Positions 1-8,398 of a DNA stretch of 64,000 nucleotides are shown here, piece after piece (the stretch's first letter is position 1; every line of letters begins with the position of its first letter). The notes beneath the pieces are model-generated. The model saw only the letters and a list, made by a program, of their open reading frames with translations, did no database searches and was not told the DNA's origin. The position numbers were made by a program, and so were the translations under genes. The stretch spans positions 1 through 64,000 of the forward strand of contig NZ_LRUN01000075.1 in the NCBI RefSeq assembly GCF_001679645.1, written 5' to 3'. This stretch comes from Pseudomonas bananamidigenes. Its GTDB lineage: Bacteria; Pseudomonadota; Gammaproteobacteria; Pseudomonadales; Pseudomonadaceae.

Positions 1-119
1 AGTCGGGGTTTTGTTTTGCACGCAGGAAAGTGCTCGACGCAAAAGGGCGACTGCAGGGCAGCCGTTAAAGATGGTCATGAGCGCATCGGTAATGCGCTCA
101 GTTGTTATCCATCTGCAAG

Positions 120-1667
120 CTAATCCGTGGAGCACCAGCGATTGCGTCCCAAGCGCTTCGCTTGATACAGGCACATATCCGCCGATTTCAACAACATGGC
201 CATCGTCACTGACTCATCAACGGGACGGCGGGTGGCAATCCCCGCGCTTGCGGTGACGTAGCCCAAAGGATGCCCGGTATGTTCCAGTTCCAGCAATCGG
301 ATAGCCTGCAAGATGTCCTCGGCGACTTGAATGGCACCCGCGTTATTAGTGTTGGGCAGGAGCACGGTAAACTCCTCTCCACCGTAGCGCACCGCGAGAT
401 CCCCCGGACGTTTGATCGCTTGCTGGATGGCTCTTCCGACGGCGCTGAGGCAATCGTCGCCTGCGGCGTGACCATAATGGTCGTTGTAGCGTTTGAAGTG
501 GTCGACATCGAGCATGATCAATGACAACGGCGAGTTCTGGCGACGAGCCAGACGGATTTCATCCGCCAATGCGGTATCGAGGCGTCGTCTATTACCGAGA
601 CCGGTAAGGCTGTCTGTCAGCGCCATGTCGCGCATGGCTTGATGAGCGGAACGGATTTCCCGCTCCATCGCCATTCGCTGACGCAACTGGTTCAGGACGA
701 TCAGCCCGAAGCAAGCGAGTACCAGAATCAGAAAAATCAGCACGAAGCCGTTTTTCAACAAGTCCCGGCGCCACGGGGCAGTAATGGAGTCCTTGGACAG
801 TCCTGCTTCGACGACCAGCGGATAGGTCGTCAACGCGCGATAGCCATAAAGGCGTTCGGTGCCATCCACCACCGCCCGGATCTGGGCAATGCCCTCGTTG
901 GAGCTGGGCAGGTAGGTCTTGAAAATCTCGCTGTTTGCCAGACTTTTGCCAACCACCGATGCGATAAAGGGGCGGCGGACCAGAATCGTGCCGTCACGCA
1001 TGGCCAGCACCAGCGCGCCTTTGTCATCAATGCGGAAGTCGCCGTAATAGTCCACAAAATAGCTGACTTTGACCGTCCCCAGCAGCACGCCCGCGAACGA
1101 GCCATCAGGATTGTTCAAACGTCGGGAGATCGGAATGATCAAATCATGAGTGGAGCGGCTTTCGACCACCCGGCCGATGCGTACCTGCCGATCATCATGT
1201 GTGCGGTGGTACTGGAAGTAGTCGCGGTCGGCGTTGTTGGCCATTTCCGGTGTGACCTCCTTGTCGGTCACGATCCAATGGCCATCCGGGCCGTAGATGA
1301 ACAGGCCATGCAACTGCGGCATGATTTTCGATTGCTGCACCAGTAGCTTGTGAATGCGCGCAACGTCGAGGTTCTGCAGGCCGTCACCCTCGACGCGCTC
1401 TGCAAGCCCGGCGGTGAGCACATCGACCTGGCGAATGGTGTCTTCGGCGTGTTGGGCCGTGGCACGAGCGAGGTTGGTGGCGGAGTCGCGAGCGGAAGCA
1501 AACACTGAACGATAGTCCCGCCAGGTTCGCCAGCTCTCTACTGCCAGAAAAGCCACGACGACCACCACCATGAAGCTGACGGTCAGCCGAAAGGTCGAGC
1601 CGGCCTTCACAGCTGTGTTGCGCCGCCCGTGGTTCGCAGTTGGCTCCTGGGAATTGCGTCCGAGCAT
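120..1667 (-). CDS. Membrane-anchored diguanylate cyclase (dCACHE-like sensor + GGDEF)
   Basis: Predicted 515-residue inner-membrane enzyme making cyclic di-GMP from two GTP. A hydrophobic segment near residues 26-45 is followed by a periplasmic region of about 250 residues with dCACHE-like features (DRDYFQYH, SFAGVLLGTVKVSYF). A second membrane helix follows (FVLIFLILVLACFGLIVL), then a GGDEF domain beginning DSLTGLGNRRRLD with an intact GGEEF active-site motif. No EAL domain is present. The start at 1667 is chosen because AGGAA lies 7-8 bases upstream; the frame stays open to 1889, and an ATG at 1763 preceded by AAGGAGACA is a real alternative. The gene is divergent from ycaC. The ligand of the sensor domain cannot be told from sequence. 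Confidence 0.9.
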   Translation of the reverse strand: MLGRNSQEPTANHGRRNTAVKAGSTFRLTVSFMVVVVVAFLAVESWRTWRDYRSVFASARDSATNLARATAQHAEDTIRQVDVLTAGLAERVEGDGLQNLDVARIHKLLVQQSKIMPQLHGLFIYGPDGHWIVTDKEVTPEMANNADRDYFQYHRTHDDRQVRIGRVVESRSTHDLIIPISRRLNNPDGSFAGVLLGTVKVSYFVDYYGDFRIDDKGALVLAMRDGTILVRRPFIASVVGKSLANSEIFKTYLPSSNEGIAQIRAVVDGTERLYGYRALTTYPLVVEAGLSKDSITAPWRRDLLKNGFVLIFLILVLACFGLIVLNQLRQRMAMEREIRSAHQAMRDMALTDSLTGLGNRRRLDTALADEIRLARRQNSPLSLIMLDVDHFKRYNDHYGHAAGDDCLSAVGRAIQQAIKRPGDLAVRYGGEEFTVLLPNTNNAGAIQVAEDILQAIRLLELEHTGHPLGYVTASAGIATRRPVDESVTMAMLLKSADMCLYQAKRLGRNRWCSTD

Positions 1668-1881
1668 CAACTTTTCCTTGAATGTCGTTCTGAACGTAGT
1701 GCTTGCAAACATTATGACAAGGATCGGCAGCAAGTTCGGCGCAGCCCCCCAATCTGGTGTCATTGTCTCCTTGCAGTTGACGGTGAAACCCTTTTCAGGC
1801 GATTTATCCCTTTCAGCCTGGCCATTAATCTGTGCCCATCTTGAACGCAACCGAACTTGCACAACTAAAAAGGGATTCAAC

Positions 1882-2514
1882 ATGAGCACTGCAACCTACA
1901 ACCGCCTGAACAAAGACGACGCCGTCGTTCTGCTGGTCGACCACCAGACCGGCCTGATTTCTCTGGTTCAGGACTTTTCGCCGAACGAGTTCAAGAACAA
2001 CGTACTGGCTCTGGCCGACCTGGCGAAGTTCTTCGAGTTGCCGACCATCCTCACCACCAGCTTCGAGCAAGGTCCGAACGGCCCGCTGGTGCCGGAGCTC
2101 AAGGAAATGTTTCCGGATGCGCCTTATATCGCACGTCCCGGCCAGATCAACGCGTGGGATAACGAAGATTTCGTCAAGGCCATCAAGGCCACCGGTCGCA
2201 AGCAGATCATCATTGCCGGTGTGGTGACCGATGTCTGCGTTGCGTTCCCGACGCTGTCGGCACTGGCGGAGGGGTTTGACGTGTTCGTGGTGACCGATGC
2301 CTCCGGCACCTTCAACACCACGGTGCAACAAGCGGCGTGGAACCGCATGACCCAGGCCGGCGCACAAATGATGAACTGGTTCTCGGTAGCCTGTGAGCTG
2401 CACCGCGACTGGCGCAACGACATCGAGGGACTGGGCAATCTGCTGTCCCAGCGGATCCCCAACTACCGCAACCTGATGAATGGCTATGCGGCACTGACGG
2501 CCCACCAGAAATAA
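1882..2514 (+). CDS. ycaC: YcaC-like isochorismatase-family hydrolase
   Basis: Protein of 210 residues, about the length of E. coli YcaC, which it resembles closely along its whole length (DHQTGL near the start, NNVLALADLAK, TILTTSFEQGPNGPLVPELK, ARPGQINAWDNEDFVKA, AGVVTDVCVAFP, ACELHRDWRNDIEGL). The expected cysteine-hydrolase triad can be read: Asp in LLVDHQ, Lys in TGRKQIII, Cys in VTDVCV. YcaC proteins are cytoplasmic and their physiological substrate is not established, so the reaction is left open. The ATG at 1882 follows an AAAAAGGGATT ribosome-binding region; the open frame extends upstream but is not conserved-looking. A strong terminator follows immediately. Confidence 0.93.
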   Translation: MSTATYNRLNKDDAVVLLVDHQTGLISLVQDFSPNEFKNNVLALADLAKFFELPTILTTSFEQGPNGPLVPELKEMFPDAPYIARPGQINAWDNEDFVKAIKATGRKQIIIAGVVTDVCVAFPTLSALAEGFDVFVVTDASGTFNTTVQQAAWNRMTQAGAQMMNWFSVACELHRDWRNDIEGLGNLLSQRIPNYRNLMNGYAALTAHQK

Positions 2515-2525
2515 GGTCATACCCA

Positions 2526-2557
2526 GACAAAAGCCTGCTGAAAAGCAGGCTTTTGTC
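2526..2557. terminator. Rho-independent terminator between ycaC and the convergent oxidoreductase gene
   Basis: A perfect 14-bp stem (2526-2539 with 2544-2557) closes a GAAA tetraloop. The arms begin with AAAA and end with TTTT, so it can serve transcription from both sides. It lies 11 bases after the ycaC stop. Confidence 0.9.
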
Positions 2558-2590
2558 ATTCACGGCAGACACGGAAAAGGGGTGTCTACC

Positions 2591-3580
2591 TCAGACGGTG
2601 ACGACAACCTTTCCGACTTGCTGATTGGCTTCAAGGAAGCGATGCGCCTGCTGAATGTCATCCAGGGTGAAGGTCTTGGCAATGACCGGTTGCAGAGCAC
2701 CCGAAGCCAGACCATCGACAATAAAGGTTTTTGCGCGTGTCAGCACGGCCGGGTCTGAAACGATTTCCGAGTAGAGGTAACCCTTCAGCGTCAGGCATTT
2801 ACCCAACACGGTAAACAACGGGAACGGTGTGGGTTCCGGGCTCAAGGCGCCGTACTCCAGCAGGATGCCCCCGCGAGCCATGCTCTGGGTCAGCGGCTCG
2901 AACGAGGGGCCGCCCACCGGATCGAATACCACGCGTGCGCCCTTGCCGTCGGTCAACGCCATGACCGCTGCCACCATGTCCTCTTCATCGCTGACGATCA
3001 CGTGAGCTGCGCCGGCGTCCAGCAATGCCTGCTTTTTGGCACGGGTGCGGGTCACGGCAATCGAGGTGGCGCCGACCATCCGGGCAATCTGGAAGGCTGC
3101 GAGTCCGACGCTGCTGGAGGCGGCAGTCACGATCACGAAGTCGTTTTTCTGAAGTTTCGCTTGTTCGACCAGTGCTCCCCAGGCGGTGACATATTGCATC
3201 CAGGAGGCGGCGGCCTGTTCGAAGGACAGATTCGAGGGATGCTTGACGGTCAGGCTTGCGGGCACGTTGGCCAGTTCGCCGTAGGTGCCCCAGCGTGCAA
3301 TGTCCAGCGGTGGAATGACGCTGACCGCATCACCGGCCTTGAACTCGCTGACATGGGCACCAACGGCGACCACGACACCGGCCGCTTCGTAACCGAGGCG
3401 ACTCGGGAACTCCGCTTCCTGCAGATAAGCGTGATTGCGAAACATCACTTCTGCCCGATTCAGGCCGAAGGCTTTGACCTCGATCTGCACTTCGTCCGCC
3501 GCAGGTGCCGGGACATCAACGTTTTCCAGTTTCAGGACGCTCGCGTCACCGTATTCATGAATCCTGACAATGCGTGCCAT
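2591..3580 (-). CDS. Zinc-independent NADPH:quinone oxidoreductase-like MDR protein
   Basis: A 329-residue medium-chain dehydrogenase/reductase. It has the GroES-like N-terminal half (NRAEVMFR, GYEAAGVVVAVG) and a Rossmann half (VTAASSSVGLAAFQIARMVGA, DPVGGPSF). Neither the catalytic zinc ligands nor the four-cysteine structural-zinc loop is present, which points to the quinone oxidoreductase branch. Such proteins reduce quinones or alpha,beta-unsaturated carbonyls with NADPH; the true substrate is unknown. It is divergent from the LysR gene at 3707 across 126 bp, so the LysR protein probably controls it. Confidence 0.9.
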   Translation of the reverse strand: MARIVRIHEYGDASVLKLENVDVPAPAADEVQIEVKAFGLNRAEVMFRNHAYLQEAEFPSRLGYEAAGVVVAVGAHVSEFKAGDAVSVIPPLDIARWGTYGELANVPASLTVKHPSNLSFEQAAASWMQYVTAWGALVEQAKLQKNDFVIVTAASSSVGLAAFQIARMVGATSIAVTRTRAKKQALLDAGAAHVIVSDEEDMVAAVMALTDGKGARVVFDPVGGPSFEPLTQSMARGGILLEYGALSPEPTPFPLFTVLGKCLTLKGYLYSEIVSDPAVLTRAKTFIVDGLASGALQPVIAKTFTLDDIQQAHRFLEANQQVGKVVVTV

Positions 3581-3706
3581 GGGTAGCTTCCTCGGTTATC
3601 GATGAAATTGCACCAGTGTAATCGGTGCCATGGACGCCAATTTAGGCTTTGGCCTGCCGCCGATAAAGGCCTACGATGGTGCAACACTAGAAACAACGAG
3701 TTTCCA

Positions 3707-4600
3707 ATGGATCGACTCACACTCATGTCCACGTTCGTCAAAGCGGTAGAGCTGGGGTCCTTCAGCGCGGTGGCAGATGAGCTCAATCTGTCCCCGCAAA
3801 TGGTTGGTAAACAGGTGAAGATGCTGGAGCAGCACCTGGGTGTTTCGCTGCTCAACCGCACCACCCGCAAGCAAAGCCTTACGGATTTTGGCCGTACGTT
3901 CTATCAGCGGGCGAAGATGATTCTGGCTGACATGGAGGCCGCCGAAGAAATGGCCGCCGTGACCCGTGGCGTACCCAGTGGCCGGTTGCGCATCAATGCA
4001 CCCGTCACGTTCGGCGTCAGTACGCTGTCGCCAAAGCTGCTGGAGTACATGGTTCGCTATCCGCAGGTTTCGGTGGATCTGACGCTGTCGAACGAACTGG
4101 TCGATCTGGTGGACGGTGGATACGACGTGGTGTTCCGCATCGGCGAGCTCGCAGACAGCGGCCTCAAGGCATTGCCGCTGATGCCCTATCACATGGTGCT
4201 GTGCGCGGCGCCGTCCTACCTCGCACGTCGCCCACCCATCACCACGCCCTGGGATCTTCAGGAACATGAATGCCTGGCGTTTGCCTATTCGGATGGCCGC
4301 TCACACTGGCGACTCGAAGGCCCGGAAGGGGTGATCGACGTGCCGATTAAAAGCCGATTGACGATTAATCAGGGTGACCCTTTGCTGTCCGGAGCAGTGG
4401 CAGGGCTTGGGGTGGTGATGCTGCCGCTGGAACTGGTCAAGGACTCGCTGAGGAGCGGCACACTGCTGAGTCTGCTACCGCAGTACAGGGTGCCGGTTTC
4501 GCCGATGAATCTGTTGTATGCACCGGATCCGAGGCTGACTCCGAAATTGAGGAGTTTTATTGATTTTGTGCGCATAGCGTTTGGACAAGAGCTGCATTGA
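3707..4600 (+). CDS. LysR-family transcriptional regulator
   Basis: A 297-residue LTTR of the DmlR/PtxR-like branch: N-terminal winged helix-turn-helix (residues 1-60; SFSAVADELNLSPQMVGKQVKMLEQ) and the typical LLNRTTRK wing, then a periplasmic-binding-like effector domain. The ATG at 3707 gives the usual LTTR start (MDRLTLMSTFVKAVE). Open frame exists upstream to 3602 but crosses the promoter region. Divergent placement next to the quinone oxidoreductase suggests it regulates that gene and itself. The effector is unknown. Confidence 0.92.
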   Translation: MDRLTLMSTFVKAVELGSFSAVADELNLSPQMVGKQVKMLEQHLGVSLLNRTTRKQSLTDFGRTFYQRAKMILADMEAAEEMAAVTRGVPSGRLRINAPVTFGVSTLSPKLLEYMVRYPQVSVDLTLSNELVDLVDGGYDVVFRIGELADSGLKALPLMPYHMVLCAAPSYLARRPPITTPWDLQEHECLAFAYSDGRSHWRLEGPEGVIDVPIKSRLTINQGDPLLSGAVAGLGVVMLPLELVKDSLRSGTLLSLLPQYRVPVSPMNLLYAPDPRLTPKLRSFIDFVRIAFGQELH

Positions 4601-4654
4601 GTGATAATGCTTAACGATCAGAGACTTGTCGCACCCAAATCCCTGAGTCCGGGC

Positions 4655-4683
4655 TTCACATACTTTCGCTACTCATCGACAAT
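4655..4683 (+). promoter_or_regulatory. Sigma-70 promoter for the tRNA and downstream gene
   Basis: TTCACA at 4655-4660 and GACAAT at 4678-4683 are separated by exactly 17 bp, with a GC-rich discriminator (GCGCGC) after the -10 box, as is common for stable-RNA promoters. The expected start site, around 4690, leaves only a few bases before the tRNA 5' end at 4695. Prediction by eye. Confidence 0.6.
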
Positions 4684-4694
4684 GCGCGCTCTGT

Positions 4695-4769
4695 TCCGGG
4701 GTAGTTCAGCGGTAGAACACTCGGCTCCTAACCGGGTGGGCGCTGGTTCGAATCCAGCCCCCGGACCCA
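4695..4769 (+). tRNA. tRNA-Arg(CCT)-like gene with unusual identity elements
   Basis: A complete cloverleaf of 75 nt including encoded CCA (4767-4769). Acceptor arms are TCCGGGG (4695-4701) and CCCCGGA (4759-4765). The D stem is GTTC/GAAC, the anticodon stem CTCGG/CCGGG, and the loop CTCCTAA gives anticodon CCT (4727-4729). The T arm is GCTGG-TTCGAAT-CCAGC. All helices pair, with one T-G wobble. The anticodon would read AGG. Oddities: the first pair is T1-A72, the discriminator base is C (4766) where arginine tRNAs normally have A or G, and the D loop carries T instead of A at the position of the usual arginine identity base A20. Charging by ArgRS is therefore uncertain. It lies 24 bp upstream of a large orphan gene on the same strand. 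Confidence 0.88.
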
Positions 4770-4780
4770 CTACATAGTAG
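4770..4780 (+). other. Short palindrome directly after the tRNA CCA
   Basis: CTAC-ATA-GTAG starts at the base after the encoded CCA and ends 13 bases before the next start codon. With no U-tract it is not a terminator. It could mark the processing boundary of a tRNA-mRNA transcript; that role is inferred only from position. Confidence 0.4.
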
Positions 4781-4793
4781 GTCACAAGGAAGT

Positions 4794-7070
4794 ATGTCCA
4801 GGCTTGAGGGTGAATCGGATGTGCTCGGCGGAATAAACGCCGGTTATGCGCACTTTCAACTGTCTCGCGCGCTCACTGCGCTTGACAACGACGCCAGTCC
4901 GAATGCACTTGCCCGGATCGAACGCTGGCAAAAGGTTCTCGAAAACCTGATGCATGGCCGTGCACTCTATGGTTCGCGGACGCCGTTTGCCGACTTGCCA
5001 GAATGGATCACGCTGGAAGTGGCCACTGGCGGCTTTGCAACGGGCAATCTTCTGGCCGGTGGCGAGTTGACCGTTCATGAGCGTCAATTGGCGTCATCGA
5101 TCCCCGGCATTCGAGTGGGTTACGAACGACTCGATTTGAACAGGTGGCATCTTTCAGACGAAGGCGTCAGAACGTTGCAAGAGCGACTGACGAAGGAAAA
5201 CTATCGGATCGATGCACCGGAAGAGGCTGCGTTGCTGACAGTGGCTTGGTTTCTGGGGCAACAACGAGTCGAAGAAGCCAGGAAGTTGATCGAGCAGATC
5301 GTGCCTTTCTTCGAACGAGTGCGTTTCTTTCCCGCGGCAGCCAGCGAGCGCCCGCTCCCGATGGCCGAGGTTGAGGTTTTCAATGCTGGCGAAATCAGCC
5401 TGCGCCTGTCCGTCCTCTCACCCCAGTCTCGTCTTACAGTTCAAAAGCATGTAGTTGAACGCAGGTTGCCTCTCTACGACGCAGCTGTCTCGCTTTTCCT
5501 TCTGACGTACAAGGATGGTTGGCCTTGCAGGTATTACCCTGAAGGCTGGTTCGAGCGCGCTTCGGTGCTTGGTAAAGAATTTGATATCGCCACTGAGGCT
5601 GATCCCCGCCGCGCAGGTAACTCCAGTGATCGGGTGGCGGAGTTGCTGGCATTGCTCAAGCAATGCGCCATTGATCCTGCGTCGCTTACGGGGCGCCAGG
5701 TTGGGCGTATTCGCAGAATTGTCGATGACTTTGTAGGCAAGCATGGACATCCCGAGTCCGAAGAACATTTCAGCAAGCGCGCACAACAGCGTCATCACGT
5801 ATCCGCCTCGGCACACTATTTGATTGCCAAGGCTGCTTCCGCGCGTCTGGCGAGATATCCGGTCTCGGAAGGCATCCCTGATTTCGCGCCGTTACTGGAA
5901 CCCATCACCAACGAAGAGGCAAAGGCTCACTCATTGAATGCGGGTGAGACGATCCCTCCCTCGGTGCGCCGACGTCTCGAACGTTGTCGCAAGGGAACGG
6001 TTGCTGAATTGATTGACCATGGCGTCATTACATCCGCAGATACAGTAGCAAAAGTGTTGCCGGCGATGACGGCGCAAATCTGTAGCGCTGGATATCGAGA
6101 CGTGGCGTTACGGGCGTTATCTGCCGCTACCTATCGTGCTTTCAGGCGTCGACGCTCTTTATTACTGTTGAACATGCAGCGTCAGTTGAAAATCGATGAT
6201 TTGCCTTGGGTTAAGGCTCTGGCGAGTGAGTACGACGCCGATGTTCTTGCGGTTGAAGGTGCCAGACAGGCTTTGGTCGAAGCGGCTGCATTGACGCTTG
6301 CTAAGTTTCCTCAGGCCATTCTGCCAAACAAGCTGCTTCAGGAGTTTTCCTCACTTGCTGAGTCGGCCAAGCTGGATCTTCCCTTCGTAGAAGAGATCGC
6401 GGCTGACATTTTCACGGGCGCTTTTGCCGGAAAATATATGGAGGCTGCCAAGCGTTCAGTCCGGTTGATTGCCGGGTCTCTTTATGCACGCTATTACGAT
6501 ATCGACATAGAGCAGTTGGCTGCACTGTCCAAACAGCGGAAAACTCGAAGCAACAGCGGTGTGCTGGCCGATTTGTGCGCGCGGCGGGCGAATGCCGATA
6601 TCGGTAGATGGAGTCCAGCGAGCAACGGCACGATCATCGAGCAGCAACAGATTTTGACCACGCAAAACCTGGCAATCCTGTTTGATGATTTGGGTCTGAA
6701 ACAGCTGTTGCATGATCGATTGAGCTCAATGGCCGAGTTGTGTTTCAAATGGATATGCAGGCACCAGCAGATGCAGATCAAGCTATACCATGCACGCTTG
6801 GTGATGTTGAAAAACACAGCGTATGCGTGGCGCCAGATGGTTTTTTATCTATCGATGCTGGAGCCGTCTCGGTTGGATAGTGTGCTTGGAAACATTGAAG
6901 TGCACTTTGCCGCTCAATCCGATGCATTTCGTGAAAGGTTTACTCCGGCCATGATCGGACTCCGTCTAGCAGCGTCCGGTCGCACCTTGACCATGGATTG
7001 CCAAAAGCGTGAGAAGGGCAAGGTTTTTCTCGGGTGGACCACTGAACGGCATTGGCTGATGCCGTCCTGA
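4794..7070 (+). CDS. Large uncharacterised protein linked to the upstream tRNA
   Basis: A 758-residue protein of a family I do not recognise. It has no signal peptide, membrane segment, Walker motif or obvious nuclease motif. It looks mostly alpha-helical and rich in charged residues, with a very basic patch (AFRRRRSLLLLNMQR, about residues 455-470) that could contact nucleic acid; another Arg-rich stretch is PPSVRRRLERCRKG. The ATG at 4794 follows CAAGGAAGT. Its base composition is visibly less GC-rich than the flanking operons, suggesting acquisition by transfer. It begins 24 bp after the tRNA-Arg(CCT)-like gene with no terminator between, so both probably share the promoter at 4655-4683. 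A hairpin terminator follows at 7096. A role tied to that tRNA is an inference from adjacency. Confidence 0.85.
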   Translation: MSRLEGESDVLGGINAGYAHFQLSRALTALDNDASPNALARIERWQKVLENLMHGRALYGSRTPFADLPEWITLEVATGGFATGNLLAGGELTVHERQLASSIPGIRVGYERLDLNRWHLSDEGVRTLQERLTKENYRIDAPEEAALLTVAWFLGQQRVEEARKLIEQIVPFFERVRFFPAAASERPLPMAEVEVFNAGEISLRLSVLSPQSRLTVQKHVVERRLPLYDAAVSLFLLTYKDGWPCRYYPEGWFERASVLGKEFDIATEADPRRAGNSSDRVAELLALLKQCAIDPASLTGRQVGRIRRIVDDFVGKHGHPESEEHFSKRAQQRHHVSASAHYLIAKAASARLARYPVSEGIPDFAPLLEPITNEEAKAHSLNAGETIPPSVRRRLERCRKGTVAELIDHGVITSADTVAKVLPAMTAQICSAGYRDVALRALSAATYRAFRRRRSLLLLNMQRQLKIDDLPWVKALASEYDADVLAVEGARQALVEAAALTLAKFPQAILPNKLLQEFSSLAESAKLDLPFVEEIAADIFTGAFAGKYMEAAKRSVRLIAGSLYARYYDIDIEQLAALSKQRKTRSNSGVLADLCARRANADIGRWSPASNGTIIEQQQILTTQNLAILFDDLGLKQLLHDRLSSMAELCFKWICRHQQMQIKLYHARLVMLKNTAYAWRQMVFYLSMLEPSRLDSVLGNIEVHFAAQSDAFRERFTPAMIGLRLAASGRTLTMDCQKREKGKVFLGWTTERHWLMPS

Positions 7071-7095
7071 ACATCTGAAATGTCTGCTGAGAAAA

Positions 7096-7124
7096 GAAAG
7101 GCCTGCCCTTGTGAGCAGGCTTTC
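7096..7124. terminator. Hairpin terminator between the orphan gene and the hydroxyproline operon
   Basis: GAAAG-G-CCTGC (7096-7106, one bulged G) pairs with GCAGGCTTTC (7115-7124) around an 8-base loop. It sits between two convergent genes (stops at 7070 and 7132). The U-tract is modest on both sides. Confidence 0.7.
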
Positions 7125-7131
7125 TGCATTT

Positions 7132-8394
7132 TCAGAATCGGCTCAACCTGTAAGGGGCTTTGCTTGGTAGAGCATGAGTGCGTGCCATCGCTACTGTCGA
7201 AACCATCCCCCCAACCATCTCCGCTGTCACCGCCGCCTGCGTCAGCCCCAGATGCTGATGCCCGAAGGCAAGCAACACTTTTCCATCACACACCCGGTCA
7301 ATCACCGGCAACGAATCCGGCAGCGATGGCCGGAATCCCATCCACGACGTGGCGGCTTCGATATTCAGCTCATTGCGGAACAAGCCCTTGCTCAGACGAT
7401 GCAACTGCCAGGCCCGCGCCATGGTCGGTGGGGCATCGAGCCCGGCGAACTCGACTGTCCCGGCCAGGCGCAGCCCCTCGGACATCGGCGTCATGATGAA
7501 CTTGCGCTCCAGCGAAGTGACGGGGAAGGGCAGTCGGTCATGTTCGTGAGGCAGCGTCAGGTGATAGCCGCGCTCGGTATCGAGCGGTACTTTTTTGCCG
7601 GTCAGTGCCGCGGTGAGTGTTGCCGAGTGGGCGCCGCAGGCGATCAGCACCTGACGAGTCGACAGTGTGCCGTCAGCGGTCAGCAGGTTGACGCCATGCT
7701 CCTGCACTTGTCCGTCCTCGACCCGTTGTTTTACAAACTGCACGCCGCTGGCCTTCGCGGCATTCACCAGTTCACACACCACCCGGTACGGATCGATGAA
7801 GTGTCCGGTGTCCGGAAAAAACAGACCGCCCTGAAGGCGTTCGCTCAGTTGCGGCGCGCGGTCATGCACCGCACTGGCCGACCAGATATCCACCGGGACT
7901 CGCTGCTGAAGCAAACGAGCCTGCAACGCCTCGATGGCCGGTCGCGAATCAGGTCGTTCAAAGACCAGCAACGAGCCTTCCACTTTCAGCAACTCGGGAC
8001 GTTGGATGTCATTGAGCAACCGGTGCCAGGCGTCGAGCGAGTGTTCATTGAGCGCACGCAAGCCCGCTACTGTGCGTTGGAACGGCGCCGGCCGCAGATT
8101 CAACAACAGCCGAGTGAACCAGGGCACGGCGCCGGGCAGGTATTTCCAGTCCAGGCGCAGTGGCCCCATCGGGTCCATGAGCATGGCCGGCAAGCGCTTG
8201 AGTATCGACAGGTCGGCAATTGGAAATACCTGCTCGGTCGCCAGGTGGCCGGCATTGCCGAACGACGCACCGTGGCCGGGTTCCTGCGGGTCGACCACGA
8301 TGACCCGCAATCCTTGCTGCGCCAGCCGCCATGCACAGGCAACGCCGATGATGCCGGCGCCGACCACGGCGATGTCATGGGTGATGTTCGGCAT
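7132..8394 (-). CDS. FAD-dependent D-amino acid dehydrogenase, probable cis-4-hydroxy-D-proline dehydrogenase
   Basis: A 420-residue DAO/DadA-type flavoprotein. The FAD-binding motif VVGAGIIGVACAWRLAQQGL is at the N terminus (about residues 10-30), the substrate-facing stretch RGYHLTL is in the middle, and the C terminus has the usual GHQHLGLTQAA. In the hydroxyproline pathway this enzyme oxidises cis-4-hydroxy-D-proline to delta1-pyrroline-4-hydroxy-2-carboxylate, passing electrons to the membrane chain. The ATG at 8394 is chosen because the FAD fold starts there and GGGAAG lies upstream; the stop of the preceding dehydrogenase gene is 4 bases away, indicating tight coupling. It is last in a five-gene operon. 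A general D-amino acid dehydrogenase is the alternative; the operon favours hydroxyproline. Confidence 0.87.
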   Translation of the reverse strand: MPNITHDIAVVGAGIIGVACAWRLAQQGLRVIVVDPQEPGHGASFGNAGHLATEQVFPIADLSILKRLPAMLMDPMGPLRLDWKYLPGAVPWFTRLLLNLRPAPFQRTVAGLRALNEHSLDAWHRLLNDIQRPELLKVEGSLLVFERPDSRPAIEALQARLLQQRVPVDIWSASAVHDRAPQLSERLQGGLFFPDTGHFIDPYRVVCELVNAAKASGVQFVKQRVEDGQVQEHGVNLLTADGTLSTRQVLIACGAHSATLTAALTGKKVPLDTERGYHLTLPHEHDRLPFPVTSLERKFIMTPMSEGLRLAGTVEFAGLDAPPTMARAWQLHRLSKGLFRNELNIEAATSWMGFRPSLPDSLPVIDRVCDGKVLLAFGHQHLGLTQAAVTAEMVGGMVSTVAMARTHALPSKAPYRLSRF

Positions 8395-8398
8395 GGTT

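Noticed and set aside
11..256. 81-codon open frame on the plus strand at the window edge
   Set aside because: Antisense to the GGDEF gene end, with irregular composition and no ribosome-binding site.
4695..7124. Integrative island with att repeats at the tRNA
   Set aside because: No integrase and no direct repeat of the tRNA 3' end was seen downstream; the T-arm match with tRNA-Gln at 36561 is just the conserved tRNA element.
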